Shown piece after piece: positions 46,091 through 57,949 of a DNA stretch of 64,000 bases. The translations under genes were made by a program, and so were the position numbers. Within the stretch, counting starts at the first letter, position 1, and each line of letters starts with the position of its first letter. The stretch is from Rhizophagus irregularis (Eukaryota; Glomeromycota; Glomeromycetes; Glomerales; Glomeraceae): assembly GCF_026210795.1 (NCBI RefSeq), contig NC_089451.1:3208001-3272000 (forward strand), given 5' to 3'. The notes beneath the pieces are model-generated. The model worked only from the letters and a program-made list of their open reading frames with translations. It did no database searches and was not told the DNA's origin.

Positions 46091-46658
46091 CACTTATCTG
46101 ATTTTTTGTCATGTAATATACATCATTAGAAACTATAATGTATTCTCTTGTAATTGGATTTTGAGATATTCCATATATTTTTACATTTTTATTAATTAAT
46201 AATTGTTTAATAATTAGTAATTATTTACATTTTATAAACAACAAGCAACCCAAATATTCACAGGTTGAAAGCTAAAAAATCGGGCATATACCCTATTGGT
46301 AACTATTAAACTAATAGGTTAGCCAAAAATTAGTAATCAATAGGGCATATACCCGATTGATAACTATGTAAAAATTTAGGCTATCCGGATTGAAAGGATT
46401 TATTAATTTAAATAAATTAGGTAATTATTCAATAGTCATCATTTGGTTTATTACTATATGTGAAACTGAATCCAATAGGAATAAACCGATTGGTAGCTAT
46501 AAATTAATCTGTTGGTCTAATAATACCATACATATATATTACATTATTTTACCGAATTTATAATATTTGACAATACATTTGATACGAATATTCACTAAGT
46601 ATACTTGGCAAGTATAAAATAAAATAACTGATTTATTACGATTTATTAATAATAGAAA

Positions 46659-49600
46659 TTATAAATGGAACTTCCTATTAATCGGTACTACTGCCATATA
46701 AGTTTTCGCCTTCCGTCTGCTGTTATTGTTATTGTTATTTGTTCCGATTGTAAAATTAGTAGGAATAAACCGGCTATAAATATTATGAATTGGAATTATA
46801 CTATCACGAGACATTTCATAAAATTCATTAAGTTTCCAGAGTTCAATATTAACACTGCGGTCATCGTCCTGTTCAGCTCGGCAGTAAAATCTAATTCGAT
46901 GATCATTAACCAGTAGGTACCATTTGACGTAAGCAAGTTTGTGCGTTCTTTCACCAATAGTTGGAAGTCGCAATACATGCTCGAAATAAAATTGCACCAT
47001 TCCTGGGTAGGGATGGCAACGGTCACGGTCATTAACTGATTATGACCGGTCATGACCGTGACCGATATCGGTCGGTCAAGACTTCTGACCGACCGTTTGA
47101 CCGACCGTTTGACCGACCGTTTGACCGACCGTTTGACCGACCAAATTTTTTTATGAAAAATTTAATAAAAAACGTCGCGAAAACGTTTTTATTAATAATT
47201 TAATTAAAAAAAAATGTTTTTCGCAACCGTTTTTAATTATTTTAACAAAAAACGTTGCGAAAACGTTTTTATTAATAATATAATTAAAATAAAACGTTTT
47301 CGCAACGTTTTTTTAATTATTTTAATAGAAACGTTGCGAAAACGTTTTTTTATTAATAATTTAATAAAAAATAAACGTTTTCGCACGTTTTTTTATTAAT
47401 AATTTAATAAAAAATAAACGTTTTCGCACGTTTTTTCAATTGCCTTAATAAAAACACTGCGAAAATATAAAAAAAATGATCGGTCAAACTGTCGGTCAAA
47501 CGGTCGGTCGGTCGGTCAAAGGTTCTTGACCGGTTATGACCGACCGATGACCGACCATGACCGACCGTTGCCATCCCTATTCCTGGGTATAATTCTATCG
47601 ATTCGTTATCTTGGGTAAATTTTGCTAAAATATAAGAATTTTTCTTATATCGAGGTGCTAGCGTGGATCCAAAAATTTCAGCTGCCACTCGAATTCTTCC
47701 GCATTGATTAATTATTGGTTGAACAACTACATACGAATCATTCTGTAAACCTCGACTGATCAGATTTGACATGGAGCCGAATTCAACATCCATCTTTTCA
47801 CCATAAACTTCATTATAATAAGTAATCAACTGTTCATACAAATTGTCGGGTAAATCAATACGGTTTTTAATTGGACTTAATAAATTGCCCGGATAAATTT
47901 CACTGCCAGTGATCGTATCTTCTAATTCGCTGTAGAAAATCCGTTTGAACTGCACCAATTCTTCTGATCTGAGGTCATCATATGCCGCTAATGAACCAGT
48001 TGTTTGCCGAGGTTCAATTAACTTAAGACCATTAACAAGCTTCTGGTTGCTGATTGAATAGATATAAGATCATTGATTCTGCAATTCTGCACAATAATTC
48101 TTAGCAATTCCGGTTCAATATATCATTTTGAATTGGGATAGGAACCTAAAGGGCAAATTTATGATATATTAATTAAAATCCGAGACATTCATTGTTAAAA
48201 TATTTACCTAAGATCCCATTCATTTGTTCAAACGAATAACACCAAAAAGAGTATATTGGACCATAGTCACGACAGCATTCGGCTATATGCACAGAAAGGT
48301 GTATATTTGGTGTAATTAAATTTTCACCATAATGTTCTTCAATGAGTTGACCAATTTTGAGCAATCTGTTATGGGCCTCATTTATTTCATTGGTATTAAT
48401 GATTCGGCAAACCAACAAGGAACAGGCTCTTACGAAATTTCCTAAAATTTCACGATCATTCACTGATAGCAAATCCCACATTATTGGTGTTGAATACACC
48501 AAAATGAAGGTTTTCCACTGATCAGCAGTGAATCCAGAAAAACCTTCCCCTGTCGATATTTTATTTGGAATTCGACCCATGTCGGCTGGCAGTTTAATAA
48601 CTTCCGCTCGTTTTTCCATAATTTTAAGATCGTCCTTAGATATTTTTCCTCCATCAATCCATAAACGTTTTACAATCCAGCTGGCAATTCCGAGAAATAA
48701 ATTATGCATTGGGTCTACGACGCAATGTCTAATTGGATTGAAGTAGGGTAATCTTAACAATTCTGTCCACCTAACAAGATTATTTGAAACATGCTGATTT
48801 CTTTCATCTTTTGTTTTGCAATTACGCCATGCAATAGCATTTTGTCGGAAATCTTCTAAATCCCTTGGTTTAAACCAATCAGTCATATCATCAAAATTAC
48901 CAAAATTACCATTGTTAGCTCGTTTGTAGCACCGATGACAAGCTGCCAACGCTGATATATGGCCGCATAATTTTCTTGCAGCAGGAATATCGCTACTGCA
49001 ACAGATAATTGCCATTCGTACTGTTTTGCCAGTTGGATTATTCGGCGTTTTTATAATAACTCCTGTCCAAAATTCGAGTCATTCTGTAACAATTGGCGAT
49101 AAAAAATGATTTATGTTATCTGCATGTACTTCGTGCGGTCCTGGAAGTAGTCCTAGGATTAGCATATTCTCCTGTCTAAATCGGATTTCATGAGGAAGAT
49201 TGCATATTACCCCATAAATCACACCCGTGCTATATATTGTTCGATCGAAAGGTTGAAACCAATCGAGGTTAATCATTATTCCTAGATTGGAATCAGCAAG
49301 TTCGGGCGTAAAAAATAAGGTATCATCCGACTTGAATGTTTTCCAAACCTCTCCATCATAAATGTCTGCTAATATATCTCCGTTAACATGCCGATTTGCC
49401 CATTTTGCTAAATTTTGTTCAAAATTAGGACGTTGATACATAGTAAAAATTTGTGTTTTTAAATCTGGCATAGGGAATACTATGCAAGGACGCTTTATAT
49501 AACCATTATTTACTGGAACGTTCTTTAGCAATTCCTCTCCGCAAACCTCCCTATACTTTTTCATCGGATGTTTAGGAAACTCAACTCGACTACACTTGAG

Positions 49601-50380
49601 TCCTGGTGACGCTTCCGTTACTTGTTCATTTTGTCCTAAAATTTCCCCAATTTTATACAGATTGTTACATTTCGGGCACACAGCATATGTTTTTGTTGCC
49701 TTGTCAATGCGTAGCAATTTCTTTGCAGAATAGGATGAGGATGGGAAATTAGCAAATCTTTTTGGATCAGCATCTTTCAATACTTGGCTAAAGAATCCAA
49801 TCAAGGAAGATATGGAAACCTCGGAATGACAGAATCTTGATTGATACTTAAATATCCATATAAGTATCCAAGATTCAGAAAATTCTACATCTGAATCAGC
49901 ACACATGAAATCTTCATCATCGCCAAAATCCTCTAATTCAGGAGCAGCGAATCGTTCATCATCAGAAGTTTCATCATTCAAGTCTTCACTTTGGTCGTCA
50001 TCAATCGGTGAGCTGAAGCCAGTATCTTCGTTATCAAGTTCATCAATCAATACATCATTAACAGCTGATTCCACTGCTTTAAATTTCTCTTTTCTTTCTC
50101 GTTTAGTCGGGATGTGAATTGGTTCTTGCGATTCGGATGTTGATGAACTTGATGAACCCGATGAACTTGAGGATGCGTTTGAAGTTTCATCATTATTATT
50201 GTCTATTTGAACTCGCTTTGATACTGATTTACTGACCTTTGTAGATCTTGATAAACGATTCATCTGCTCATATTCAGCCTCGTGTTTTACTTTTGTTCTT
50301 GGATCAACTAATTTTCCGTTACATTCATCACAATGACACGAGACTTTTTTTCTGGGTTTGATTGCAGGTTTTGGTGGCAT
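46659..50380 (-). pseudogene. Tnp2-like CACTA transposase, broken by TGA and a MITE
   Basis: ATG at 50380. The N-terminus has CHCDECNGK and a Ser/acidic region; then CPKCNNLY. The conserved Tnp2/Plavaka core has DSNLGIMINLDWFQPFDRT, GVICNLPHEIRFRQENMLIL, GLLPGPHEVHADNINHFLSP and CHRCYKR, HCVVDPMHNLFLG, SFWCYSFEQMNGILG (family knowledge). TGA at 49081-49079 splits the frame, which is otherwise the same on both sides. After 48173 an intron or lesion precedes a C-terminal part (about 48050-46659). That part is interrupted at 47008-47579 by a hAT-type MITE whose removal with one TSD rejoins IELYPG to MVQFYFEH in frame. Role: cutting the element's ends. Confidence 0.85.
47008..47579. mobile_element. 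hAT-type MITE, 572 bp, TSD TTCCTGGG, inside the transposase gene
   Basis: Ends TAGGGATGGCAACGG and CCGTTGCCATCCCTA; perfect 8-bp duplication TTCCTGGG at 47000-47007 and 47580-47587. Next to the ends is a ~13-bp tandem repeat (GACCGACCGTTT, four times near 47090-47140). The core holds several tandem palindromes around CGTTTTCGCAACG. The layout equals that of 24423-25445. Confidence 0.95.
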
Positions 50381-50529
50381 ATTATTATCAATTGCAATAT
50401 ATCAGATTATAACTTATTATTCAAGATAGAATCGGTACGCGTTATATCGGAATTGACTCAATAATTTTTCTTAATACTGAAAGTTCACTGTTACGTTAAT
50501 CAATCGGTATAAAATTCATATTAATTAAG

Positions 50530-50950
50530 TAAATTTAGTATAGTATTAGATTAATTATTCCGATTTATTCAAAATTAAGCAAAATTCAGTATAGTATTGG
50601 ATTATATCACTCGATTTGTTTGGAAAATTAAGTAAAATTAGTATAGTATTGGATTAATTATTCCGATTTTTTTGAAAAATTAAGCAAAATTCAGTATAGT
50701 ATTAGATTATATCATTTGATTTGTTTGGAAAATTAAGCAAAATTCAGTATAGTATTGGATTAATTATTCCGATTTTTTTGAAAAATTAAGCAAAATTCAG
50801 TATAGTATTAGATTATATCATTCGATTTGTTTGGAAAATTAAGCAAAATTAGTATAGTATTGGATTAATTATTCCATTTTTTTTTGAAATTGGCAAAGTT
50901 TAGTATAATATTAGATTATATCACTCGATTTGTTTGGAAAATAGTTTAAT
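50530..50950. repeat. Eight ~53-bp tandem repeats between divergent CACTA genes
   Basis: AGTATAGTATTGGATTA recurs with starts near 50538, 50588, 50640, 50693, 50746, 50799, 50851 and 50902. Two half-types alternate (TTAATTATTCCGATTTTTTTG and TATATCATTCGATTTGTTTGG), so the higher-order unit is about 106 bp. It lies in the intergenic centre of the transposon, between the start of the transposase and that of the plus-strand gene. It may hold transposase-binding sites or a bidirectional promoter. Confidence 0.85.
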
Positions 50951-51496
50951 TGTATAAGTTAAATAGTTTAATAGTATAAGTTAGCTTAATAATATATCCG
51001 GAGTAATTAAATTGATCAAAATAAAAACTGATCAAAAAAATAGACATAAAAAGGCCATTTTTTCTTAAAAAAAAAATTCTCCCTTTTTCTCGTTTGTTAA
51101 TTTTTGGTACAATAATAATTCTTTTACAATAATCTTTTATTATGGAACAAAGTCATAAAAGTGATAGGTCAGGTAGAAGCCATACCAGATCACATACTAA
51201 AAGTCGTCGAACCAGCAGAAGCCGAACCAAATCACATCATCGAACTGGCAGAAGCCGTACTAGATCACATACTAAAAGTCGTCGAACCAGCAGAAGCCGA
51301 ACCAGATCACATCATCGAACTGGCAGAAGCCGTACCAGATCAAATACCAAAAGTCGCACCCAAAGTCATACCAATGAAAGGGAGAATGGTCCATTTCATT
51401 TGGTTTTGCCCCCTGAATTGGAGCATACCTACGAAATTGGTAAGCTTCATTCCAATCAGTTACATTCTGTACTGTGTAACATATTTTGTATAATGA

Positions 51497-51760
51497 CGAA
51501 ACCTCAACAATTATATCATCTATTTGTTAACGATATGAAACTATTTAACGCTTTTTCGTCTGTTTGTTAACGATTATCTGAGTATTTAACGAAACCTCAA
51601 CAATTTTATCATCTATTTGTTAACGATATGAAACTATTTAACGCTTTTTCGTCTGTTTGTTAACGATTATCTGAGTATTTAACGAAACCTCAACAATTTT
51701 ATCGTCTATTCGTTAATGATATGAAACTATTTAACGAACTAACTATTTACCAATTTTTCA
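51497..51760. repeat. 93-bp minisatellite, ~2.7 copies, in intron 1
   Basis: CGAAACCTCAACAATTTTAT begins units at about 51497, 51590 and 51683, with GTTAACGATATGAAACTATT following. The period is 93 bases and copies are almost identical, so the array is young. It lies wholly in the proposed intron of the CACTA-borne gene. Confidence 0.9.
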
Positions 51761-51869
51761 TTTAAGAAAAAAATTCAAAAATTTCTACTAGTGAAAGCAA
51801 TCGGTTGACATATTTGCTAGAATGTTTGAGGAAATATGATGAAGATAATCAAACTAAGATGTCAGAATC

Positions 51870-52330
51870 GAGCGCCACACTCCAGGATACATCGTCATCA
51901 TCCATTAAAGCTTCCAACATACCTACCGAAATTGTTTCTTCTGATAGTAATGAGAGCGGTAAAGAGTAAACATCAAAGATATCAGAATCGAGCGCCAAAC
52001 TCCAGGATACATCATCATCATCCATTATAGCTTCAAACAAACCCACTGAAATTGTTTCTTCTGATAGTAATGAGAGCGGTAAAAAAGAGCAAACATCAAA
52101 GATATCAGAATTAAATACTAAACTCCAGGATACATCATCATTATTTGTTAAAGCTTCCAACAAACCCACCGGATTTGTTTCTTCTGATGATGAGAGCGGT
52201 AAAAAGCAAACATCAAAGGTACCAGAATCGAGTGCTAAACTCCAGGATACATCATCATCATTATTTATTAAAGATTTTAGGAAAAAACCCACCGGATTTG
52301 TTTCTTCTGATGATGAAAGCGGTAAAAAAG
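51870..52330 (+). repeat. ~120-bp coding tandem repeats in exon 2
   Basis: Four units contain CTCCAGGATACATCATCATC and GTTTCTTCTGATAGTAATGA and encode the 40-residue repeat. Differences are mainly substitutions and codon-sized gaps, so the repeats were under coding constraint before the TAA at 51967 arose. Confidence 0.85.
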
Positions 52331-54517
52331 ATCATCAACCAAGTAAAAAGAAATCCAAGATGCCCGAGAAGTCTAAGAAATCTTCTAACAAATCTACTGA
52401 GGTCGTTTCTTCCGATGATGAAAGCCACCAACCAAAAAAAAATAGCAAGAATAGCAAAAAGAAATCCAAATCTAAGAAGTCCAAGAAGCAAAGAAAACGA
52501 AAACAATCAACTTCTCGATCAGATTCTCGGTCAAATTCAAGTTCAGAGAGAACTAGCGGATTGGAAACTGATTCTAGTCCAGCTGCTCCCAGGAAAGTAA
52601 CTTATCACAGTTTAACAGAATTACCAAAAGATACGAAAGATAACTTGCGTGTAAGTAATTATTTAATTTCGAATTTATTTAAATGCATGAAACTAACACA
52701 AATAAATATTTAGCGAGAAGTAAAATGGAATATCAAACGAATGCCTACAGGCAGTCAACTCGACATCAATAAAACTTTCGAGTCGCAGAAGGATCTGGTA
52801 ACGAAAATAATCATTCCCGCTCTATTCAAAGTGTTAGATACCAACGCGTATCCGGTTAGCGAAGGCGTGCTATACGAAATGATTCATCAGTGCCACCACC
52901 ATCAGAGAGAAGATTTATTAAAAAAAGAGAAATCCAAATCTGAGCGAACTGAAGAAACCAAAAGAAAACATGGCAATTCACGCTGAAGCGAGGTAATATT
53001 ATATTAATTGAGTTTATTTATGAAACATTAGCTAATTAGCCATTAAAATTGAGAGAATAGAAACGAATAAGACGAACGAACATGGTCAGACATTTACAAC
53101 TATTAGACGATCCAATTGTCTCAAAGTTAAAGAAATTGGAACTCAATCCAATCATGTTAGAAAATGCGTATCATAGTCCGGAGGAGTCCGAAGTTGATTC
53201 GGACAATGATTCAAATGAAAATCGTATTGTAATACGAGATATCAAGTGGAGAAGCGATTGCGTAAGTAAATAATTTTCGCAAATTGTACATTATATTAGC
53301 TACTTTGGTAATCCGATTGTATTTTTTAGTTGCGAATGTTTTTAAGAGACTATTTGGACGTATTATTTTATCAGCAAACAGTTGATAAAAGAAGACGAAA
53401 ACGAGTTTTCGATAATTCTCAGTATGCTCTGGGGGAGGAAACTGCTCCATTAAACGCACCTCGATGGACGAGATCTGGATACAAAGGATCGATGTTATCG
53501 ATTATAACCGGGGAGTTAAAGAAATATAGAGAAAATGATGATGATGATGATATTGGACACCATTCAAGAAAGAAACCAAAATCGGTTGAAGGGATCCATG
53601 ATGATGATGATATTGGACACCATTCAAGAAAGAAACCAAAATCGGTTGAAGGGATCCATAATGTCAAATAAAATTCTTATTAAAATTCTTATATAAAATT
53701 TAATTAACTATCATAATATATTAGTCATATAGAATATTTTAGACTAGTAGTATTAATATTACATTCTGCTAATTTTACATCTAATAATATATAATAAATT
53801 GAAATTAATTAATTGCGTGTAATATAAATCTGATATAATAAATTGATAAATTAAGTAGCAATTTGGAATCAATCGAAAGCATGTATTGATTCTATATTTT
53901 GATTTTTTTTACAATCGGACATAGCCTATTGATTACTTTTTAATAAATTATGTGTATATATTGATACAATTAACCAAAATGACATCAATCGGTAAGCTTC
54001 TAAATAAGAAAAATGGATAACAATAGGTTAATCTAACAAGTAAATAAAAAAAACTGGATAACAATAAGGTCAATCCTATTGATATCCAGTTGCGAACGAA
54101 TAGGTACCCTATTGATAACCTTACAGGACCCCGAAATATACATAAAAGGGTCAGGTCAGAGTTTGCGTATAATGAGTCAAAAAAATCATGTAGATCATTC
54201 CTTTTATGGATAATCCCAGCCAAAATAATATTTACTAATTTAGATAATGGCTGAAATTATCATAATTCCGGCCCTGAAAGAATGCGTATTTTGGACCACT
54301 TCTGGACCTGACCTCTACATATATATTTCAGGGTCCTAACCTTACCCTGCACGATTGGGGCCATTTTATAGTTACCAATCGGGTACCTTGCAAAAATAAA
54401 TAAAAAAAAATCGGGGACCATCTAGGTCCTTTTAGGATAGCCTAGATAGTCCCCGATTTGGCAGCTTTCGACCTGTGATTATTAGTAAACTAATAAGTAT
54501 TAAAATCAGAACTAAGA

Positions 54518-55700
54518 TTATAACAATATAGTACGATCTATAATATACTTAAAGTTGTTATCAGAGCTATCTAAATATCGGGCATTCATTAGTACATATT
54601 CAAACAGATGGTTATGAAAAAAGTGGACAGTATTAATTCTGTTATCAGATGGCCAATGAGATCTATTCTTAGATTTCTGAGTTCTATAACCATCTTCACA
54701 CGTAAAATGTACTATCCAAATATCATTTGTAAATAGTTCTTCAGCATACTTAAGCACCCTTTTAAAGTATTTATTAAGTTCACTTTTTGTTGCAGTGGCT
54801 AAAAGCTTGAGAATAATTGTTTGACATGTCATTTTAATTACTATGTCACCATATGAGTGCTCATCACTAGTGTTGGTCTCCATAAATAGTTGTAATTTAT
54901 AAGTCCAAAAATCAAGTAAATATAATGGTTGTAAATCAAAATTATCATTTTTTAGCTAACCACAATAGTGTAAAATTTACAGCCAATTTACAACTTATAT
55001 TTATAATATTACAACCACTAAAGGTTGTAATTCAATATATAATAATCATTACTTATGGCAACCAACCTTACTCATCATTTTTGTTATCAAAATATTTAAC
55101 CAGATGTCACTACCCAGTTATCTCAAAGCCACCCCTCTTAACAAGCCAGTTAACCAGGATTCTATTCAGTTCTGTATCATACACGCTTTCTCTAAAAACC
55201 TGTTCTATATCTACACCATCCACATTTATATCATGTGTAATTTTAAATGACCTATCAAATGTATTGGTAATGATATCTTTATCAAAGAACTGGATGGCTG
55301 TCTACAAAATGTTGATAATATCTAAAAAGCCATTTTTTTTAGGAATTGCACTTTCCAGGGAAGACTTGTATACTTTAGGAATAACTTGTTGCTGAATCAG
55401 TCTATTTATAAGAGTAGATGACATTTTAAACTTATTCTTCGTCTTTTTATTCCTGATTAATACACTCTCAGCTACCAAGAATTGTATTAGATTTCATTCT
55501 TCATCATTGTAGATCTGCATATAATCAAGGAATCCTAGGAAAGAAAATCAACAGCAGGCTTGAACTTATTTTTCTTAAGCGTTTTGATCATATTATTGAA
55601 GGTAAAATATTCAATATTTCTTTTTGCAATAGCGTTAAAGTAAACTCAAACCAGCTTGAAAAGTTAAGCTTATTATCTTTGTCAATTTCATAAATTAAAG
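54518..55700 (-). pseudogene. Crinkler/REase-like multicopy family pseudogene
   Basis: On the minus strand: MSSTLINRLIQQQVIPKVYK, then FFDKDIITNTFDRSFKI and ESVYDTELNRILVNWLVKRG; after a gap, CQTIILKLLATATKSEL, FKRVLKYAEELFTNDIWIVHF and INTVHFFHNHLFEYVLMNARYLD. I recall this order (VYDTEL..ILVNWL..G.E.TG.WHL..ELLATA..L..H..RVL.YA) from a large Rhizophagus family of Crinkler-like/PD-(D/E)XK proteins. TAG near 55315 and a cluster TAG, TGA, TAA near 55070-55125 replace the expected Gln, Trp and Gln. A repeat of about 165 bp (54890-55065) separates the two halves. The protein is dead here. The name is tentative. Confidence 0.55.
54890..55065 (+). repeat. Inserted dispersed repeat, copy 1 (inverted copy at 62440-62580)
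   Basis: GGTTGTAATTCAATATATAATAATC and AACCACAATAGTGTAAAATTTACAG have counterparts in the reverse complement of 62440-62580. It splits the Crinkler-like coding sequence, so it is probably a small mobile element. Its ends may be CCATAA, but a duplication is not clear. Confidence 0.55.
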
Positions 55701-57490
55701 GTCTCTTTCTCTCAAGCTCTAATGGATAACTGCTTGTAGCTGTAAGAAAATTAGTAAGAATGATTTAATAAAATATATAACTTATGACACCAAGTTTCTA
55801 TTATGCATTTCTTACTTTCTTCCATTAAAGGTCTCTTTTTCTTGAGTTCTAATGGATAATAAGAAAGCATATTCAATATTATTGACAAATGTAATGATGA
55901 AAATATATACCATTGTTTCAACTGTAGGTTTTTTCTTCAAGAGTAAAAAAATTAGGAGATACCTTACCAGTGGTAGTTGTAATAACAGCAATGATGCTGA
56001 TGTTATCTTCCTCCTTAGATTTATATCCATCTTGAAAATATTTCATAAACTTGCTTTGATTTTTCATAATCACACCTCCAAGGTTTTTAATATCCTCTTC
56101 AATAGAATTAGAGTTAAGCTTATTATCATCAATGTTGACATTGAAACCTCTGAACCCTCATAAGAGTTGTCATGTCAAATCAGATTTCATGAATAAAAGT
56201 TAGTATCAAGTGATGTTAGTAATACAAAACATGTGATTAACAAAAATAAAATACAACTTCAAATCATAACTTAGTTTATTAAAATGATTAGGACCTATAT
56301 TTATATAAAATATAGTAACACAAAATATTCCTTTTCAAGAACTATGATGTAATAAATAACATCATATACCCAGTTTATACTTATATATATGATAGGAGTA
56401 ATGCCCATCATCTGTGCATCATATTCTTATGTAGATCATATTCTAGATCAGTTTATACTCATGACCTGGAGTATTGATCTGCATTTCTGGTAAATTCCTT
56501 AATTCTATTTCTTTAATTCTATAATTCCTACTCTACCTATGACTTCTGTTTTTCATTAATTTATGCTTGGTTTCTGCTGGTTACATATTTCCCCCTCAAC
56601 AAATTGTGGCCCCACAATTCTAAATAAATTAATAAAATGCTATTATCTATTTAATCTATCTATATCTATATATACTTCTATATACTTCAATAAGAATCAA
56701 ATTCAGATCTCGATCTACTAAATCAAGCATGCAATATCACTTGACTTGCTGCATTTCATCGATTATTCTTCTACTGCAACTTCAACTTGTTATCTGATTT
56801 ACTATACTTTTCTGCATTATTTACATAATTTTGTATAAGTAGCAGATTTAAATCTTCTTCTTTTTCTATATTTTACTGTACCTCTTTGTACCATTTTGTA
56901 TTCTCTAAAATTTCCTTATTTAGTAATAATCTATTTCCTTTCTTAATTTGGCAATTTAATCACTTGATTTAAAATTCTAACTTCTCTTTATAATAGGTAT
57001 ATGATTTTTCTGATATCATCCTTAAAATATTTTTCTAAATCATTAATTTTCCATATCTGAATTTCTATTGGTTTATTTTTTGTACTTCTATTGATTTTCT
57101 TGTTTATCATCTTATTTTAACATTTTTGTCGATCATCCATTAATTAATTACTGTGACTTTTTAATGATTTGGATTTTTGTTTCATATAAAATTTGATGGT
57201 TTCATCTGCTTTTTAATTTCTTTTTTCAGAAATTGTTGTATTTTTCTTTGCTGTTTTTCTTGTAATATTTTTTTCTTATAATTTCTTCAGTTATTTTCTA
57301 CTTTTTGTTATCTGTGGTTTCTTCTTATTAGAATTTTCCATATGTTTCTTTTCTCATTATCCAATTGTTGTCATATGTTCATCATATATTCATCATGCAT
57401 TTTTCCAAATTTAATACGAATTTTTTTGTGACTTCTTCAAGATTGTCATGTGATATCTTTGTATTATTACTGTGATATTTTGTAATTATC
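55701..57490. other. Gene-poor AT/T-rich stretch
   Basis: 55700-56160 has a short repeated segment (AAAGGTCTCTTTCTCTCAAGCTCTAATGGATAA-like, at about 55698 and 55828). It also has scraps that may belong to the upstream part of the Crinkler-like pseudogene, including GVDIE/NVDIETSEP-like coding. 56160-57490 is T-rich without supported genes. Confidence 0.35.
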
Positions 57491-57495
57491 AAACT

Positions 57496-57527
57496 AGAGT
57501 TATACTCTAGGGCCGGTGACCGGCCCT
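57496..57527. repeat. Two adjacent perfect palindromes
   Basis: AGAGTTATACTCT (57496-57508) is followed at once by AGGGCCGGTGACCGGCCCT (57509-57527). The second is the only GC-rich island for more than 1 kb in either direction, so it is likely the end of a small mobile element or a strong hairpin. Confidence 0.7.
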
Positions 57528-57949
57528 TACTAAGAGTAGGATATATACCATAAATTTTAACACTTATTTGCAGAAACAATAATATTGGTAATAAATACAT
57601 TATATAATTTAATTTTTATTTGAAATAAATAAATAATTTATTTTATTTTTTTTTCCATCTAAAATAATTTAATTTATTGTTTTTTGCATTTTGATTTAAT
57701 AATCTTGTAATTGGCTTTAAAAGAAGAAATATTATGAATTTTTTAATTTATAAAAAACATTTAACAATTTTTTTTTAAAAAAATTTTTCAGTTTCTAACC
57801 ATGCTGTAGTAAACTTTTTAAAAATTTTATATAAAACATATATTATAATTTATATTCATATTAAAAATAAAATTATTCAATAAAATTTATTTCACACGAA
57901 TCAAATTTGGATGATTCTATGTCCACATTTTTTTTTTATTTGTGTAATA

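Larger units (their letters stand above)
51142..53671 (+). pseudogene. Second CACTA-borne gene: RS-rich, 40-residue-repeat protein, five exons
   Basis: Exons 51142-51439, 51767-52650, 52714-52992, 53061-53261, 53330-53671; the spliced length of 2004 bases is divisible by three with all phases matching, which supports the model. About 667 residues. Domains: Arg/Ser/His-rich repeats (TKSRRTSRSRT type) in exon 1; four ~40-residue repeats (SESSAKLQDTSSSS, then VSSDSNESGKK) and a Lys/Ser-rich basic part in exon 2; a conserved helical region (LPKDTKDNLR, KWNIKRMPTG, LVTKIIIPALFKVL) in exons 2-4; a 20-residue duplication (DDDDIGHHSRKKPKSVEGIH) at the end. In-frame TAA at 51967 (CAA in the sister repeat) and TGA at 52984 break it. 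Possibly a TnpA-like accessory DNA-binding protein; by position only. Confidence 0.7.
46259..54477. mobile_element. Complete CACTA (CMC/Plavaka-like) DNA transposon, 8.2 kb
   Basis: Left end CACAGGTTGAAAGCT at 46259; right end is the reverse complement of CACAGGTCGAAAGCT at 54463-54477. ATT flanks both sides (46256-46258 and 54478-54480), the 3-bp duplication typical of CACTA elements. Subterminal DNA on both sides is full of short repeats in both directions such as CCTATTGATAAC, TAATAGGTTA and AATCGGGTA. The element carries a Tnp2-like transposase (-) and a second multi-exon gene (+) transcribed divergently from a repeat-rich centre. The transposase contains a stop and a MITE insertion, so this copy is defective in cis although its ends look usable. 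Confidence 0.9.
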
